Assembly: GCA_020343555.1 (NCBI GenBank)
Contig: CP070800.1
Span: 1,172,202 to 1,178,845 of the forward strand
Source: Dehalococcoidales bacterium
GTDB lineage: Bacteria; Chloroflexota; Dehalococcoidia; Dehalococcoidales; UBA2162
Length of the DNA: 6,644 nt
Direction: 5' to 3'
Shown here: piece after piece, positions 5,290 to 6,644 of the stretch
How the letters are laid out: the number at the start of each line of letters is the position of its first letter
Position numbering within the stretch: the stretch's first letter is position 1
Translations under genes and position numbers: made by a program
The notes under the pieces: generated by a model
Database searches by the model: none
Told to the model about the DNA's origin: nothing
The model's input: only the letters and a program-made list of their open reading frames with translations

Positions 5290-6048
5290 ATGGCTTTATT
5301 TGTTACCTTTGAAGGTGGAGAAGGTGCAGGCAAAGACACACAAGCCAACATATTATTAGAACGTCTACGAAAACAAAAGAAGTGGAAAGTTTTTTACGCT
5401 CAAGAACCCGGAACAACTCTTTTAGGGAGAATGTTAAGAGAATGGTTACGTGAGCGGAATCGTCCTCTGACATTATTACCAGAAGAGGGAACACAATTAA
5501 CGCTTATTGAAACTGCTACCGATTATTCTCTACCCGATATTTTCTTAAAGAAATCAGCACCCCATGTTGAACTATTAGCTTTCATTATCGCGCGTACACA
5601 ACTAACTGAAGATTATATTAAACCGAGATTACAGAATAAGAACATAGTCATATGTAATCGTTACGCAGATTCAACTGTTGCCTATCAAGGTTATGGCAAG
5701 GGACTAGACCTTGATCTGATCGAGTTTGCTAACAATATTGCTACAAAAGGACTAAAACCAGACTTAACCATTTTACTTGATCAAGATCCCAAATTCGGAC
5801 TTGCTAGAAAATGGGGTAATACCAAAGATGACCATTTCGAAAGCGTAGAATTAAACTTTCACCAAAGAGTAAGAGAAGGCTATCTTGAAATCGCGGCGAA
5901 AGAACCGGAACGATGGCTAGTTGTAGATGCTACTCAAACGAAAGAAGAAATTCAACAACTTATTTGGCAAAGGATTACGCAGATAATCTCAAGCCATAGC
6001 GGTGATATACACACGGAACAGCACGACAATCAAGTAAATAAAAAATAA
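5290..6048 (+). CDS. tmk: Divergent thymidylate kinase (dTMP kinase), probably acquired
   Basis: A 252-residue P-loop kinase of the thymidylate kinase family, which phosphorylates dTMP to dTDP in the cytoplasm. Family features in order: FEGGEGAGKDTQ P-loop (8-18), QEPGTT (38-43; usually REPGGT), PHVELLAFIIARTQ (91-104), ICNRYADSTVAYQGYGKGLDL (121-141), KPDLTILLD (156-164), a LID-like region (171-184) and FHQRVREGYLE..A..EPERWLVVDA. It is longer than the usual 205-215 residues, mainly through an insertion of about 30 residues (near 55-90) and a polar C-terminal tail. Several motif positions differ: Asp16 where Ser/Thr is usual after the P-loop lysine, Asn123 in place of Asp in the DRY motif, and His182 in place of the usual DRFE arginine. 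The gene is clearly AT-rich: two 60-base lines hand-count to 20 and 23 G+C, against 34 in a cobT line. Start ATG 5290 follows AGGAAG at 11 bases. dTMP is the default substrate, but the changes leave room for another nucleotide. Confidence 0.85.
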   Translation: MALFVTFEGGEGAGKDTQANILLERLRKQKKWKVFYAQEPGTTLLGRMLREWLRERNRPLTLLPEEGTQLTLIETATDYSLPDIFLKKSAPHVELLAFIIARTQLTEDYIKPRLQNKNIVICNRYADSTVAYQGYGKGLDLDLIEFANNIATKGLKPDLTILLDQDPKFGLARKWGNTKDDHFESVELNFHQRVREGYLEIAAKEPERWLVVDATQTKEEIQQLIWQRITQIISSHSGDIHTEQHDNQVNKK

Positions 6049-6070
6049 CTTTACTATGATTAGTCTCTAA

Positions 6071-6081
6071 CAGGAAGATAT
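6071..6081 (+). repeat. Right copy of the 11-base direct repeat
   Basis: CAGGAAGATAT is identical to 5272-5282. Here it encodes Gln-Glu-Asp and the start of Ile in the native tmk frame, and it marks exactly where thymidylate kinase homology resumes after a TAA at 6068-6070. Its position at the junction suggests a recombination endpoint. Confidence 0.6.
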
Positions 6082-6229
6082 CGACTTCCACCGTAAAGTC
6101 CGTGAAGGCTACCTGAAGCTGGCCGCTGAAGAACCCGAACGCTGGCTGGTCATCGATGCAATGCAGTCCCGCGAATCAATCAGTGAAATCATCTGTGAAA
6201 GAGTAAAGGCGCTTCTTCACACCGCTTAA
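6071..6229 (+). pseudogene. tmk: 3' remnant of the original thymidylate kinase gene
   Basis: A reading frame of 52 codons ending in TAA (6227-6229) encodes the last quarter of a thymidylate kinase: DFHRKVREGYLKLAAEEPER, then WLVIDA and a C-terminal helix ending LLHTA. Over the first 30 residues it matches the C-terminal part of the upstream intact kinase at 19 positions (FH, VREGYL, AA, EPERWLV and DA among them). Nothing encoding the P-loop, DRY or LID regions precedes it; the frame is closed by TAA at 6068-6070. It has no plausible start codon or ribosome binding site. Its composition (35 G+C in the line at 6121-6180) resembles the cobalamin genes and not the kinase gene next to it. It is therefore best read as the leftover of the native tmk after replacement, ending 4 bases from the stop of the convergent acetyltransferase gene. 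Confidence 0.85.
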
Positions 6230-6233
6230 AACA

Positions 6234-6644
6234 CTAGAAAAACCACGTAAGACCGACAGCGTCGGTATCGTCCGATAGAACCGCGCCTGTTTTTTCATAG
6301 AGTCCAACCGCAGCTTCATTTGAACGGTGGGTTCCGACAAACATTTTCATCATCGGCCTGGTTGAGCATATGGATTTCAACTGCTCGATGAGAGCTGTTC
6401 CGATACCTTTCTGCCGGTGCTTCTTCGATACCGTAATATCATACAGGTGCATCATGGACTGCTCCCTGTCCGCTCTCTGCAGCTCATAGGTAATTATGTA
6501 GCCAACCGTTTCCGGACCGTCAACAGCGACCAGCAGGTGATTATACGGATTATCGAGGAATGTAGTCATTGCAGTGATGGTAGCTAATTCAGCCGGCTTT
6601 CCATCTTCGACACACTTTATCGTCACCATTGCGTCTATGGCTAA
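6234..6644 (-). CDS. GNAT family N-acetyltransferase, AAC(3)-I-like, 5' end probably outside the window
   Basis: A GNAT-fold acetyltransferase using acetyl-CoA. From the first ATG in the window (6629) 131 residues are seen. LLVAVDGPETVGYIITYEL (32-50) is the central strand pair, LYDITVSKKHRQKGIGTALI (62-81) holds the acetyl-CoA motif R-x-x-G-x-G (Arg72, Gly75, Gly77), and NEAAVGLYEKTGA (104-116) is the usual C-terminal helix and turn. The YDITVSKKHRQKGIGTALI segment resembles aminoglycoside 3-N-acetyltransferases of the AAC(3)-I type, but the substrate cannot be assigned. The frame stays open from 6629 to the window edge, and the N-terminal helix region looks short for the family. The gene therefore probably begins beyond 6644. 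It runs convergent to the tmk remnant with a 4-base gap, and its composition resembles the native genes. Confidence 0.82.
   Translation of the reverse strand, partial: LAIDAMVTIKCVEDGKPAELATITAMTTFLDNPYNHLLVAVDGPETVGYIITYELQRADREQSMMHLYDITVSKKHRQKGIGTALIEQLKSICSTRPMMKMFVGTHRSNEAAVGLYEKTGAVLSDDTDAVGLTWFF

Noticed and set aside
6049..6229. Programmed frameshift or read-through joining the intact kinase to the remnant
   Set aside because: The intact kinase already contains its own FH-VREGYL to WLVVDA region and tail, so the remnant duplicates that part instead of completing it.
1..6644. CRISPR array, tRNA or rRNA genes, transposase genes
   Set aside because: No regularly spaced repeats, no tRNA-like cloverleaf or rRNA sequence, and no transposase-like reading frame were seen on either strand.

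Overview
This window looks like chromosomal DNA of an anaerobic, corrinoid-using bacterium, most plausibly of the Chloroflexota (Dehalococcoidia or a relative). That placement is an inference from the gene set (a compact cobT-cobS-cobC-cobU lower-ligand cluster beside a class III CoA-transferase) and from the style of the thymidylate kinase sequences. No rRNA or other marker gene is present to confirm it. The native genes are moderately GC-rich; one 60-base line inside cobT hand-counts to 34 G+C.

Layout. Positions 1-123 hold a palindromic intergenic repeat and a small hairpin. A CaiB/BaiF-type CoA-transferase gene follows on the minus strand (124-1272). A divergent intergenic region (1273-1499) carries palindromes and candidate promoters for both directions, but no recognisable cobalamin riboswitch. 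On the plus strand comes a tight run of five genes (1500-5219): cobT, cobS, a CobC-type phosphatase, a DUF71/COG2102 PP-loop ATPase and cobU. Spacings run from 0 to about 23 bases, so this is almost certainly one operon. Together CobU, CobT, CobC and CobS activate (adenosyl)cobinamide, make alpha-ribazole and join the two into cobalamin. The DUF71 protein is the uncharacterised member. Several starts are non-ATG: TTG for cobS and cobC, and apparently ATT for cobU.

The most striking part is 5220-6229. A complete but AT-rich, divergent thymidylate kinase gene (5290-6048) with its own candidate promoter is followed directly by an orphan 52-codon piece, 6071-6229. That piece encodes the C-terminus of a second thymidylate kinase and has the GC-rich codon style of the neighbouring genes. 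The simplest reading is that a foreign tmk replaced the native one in place and left the native 3' end as a scar. The scar begins with an 11-base sequence that also occurs just upstream of the foreign gene. The foreign kinase has an insertion and substitutions at several motif positions.

The right edge (6234-6644) holds a convergent minus-strand GNAT acetyltransferase whose N-terminus probably lies beyond the window.
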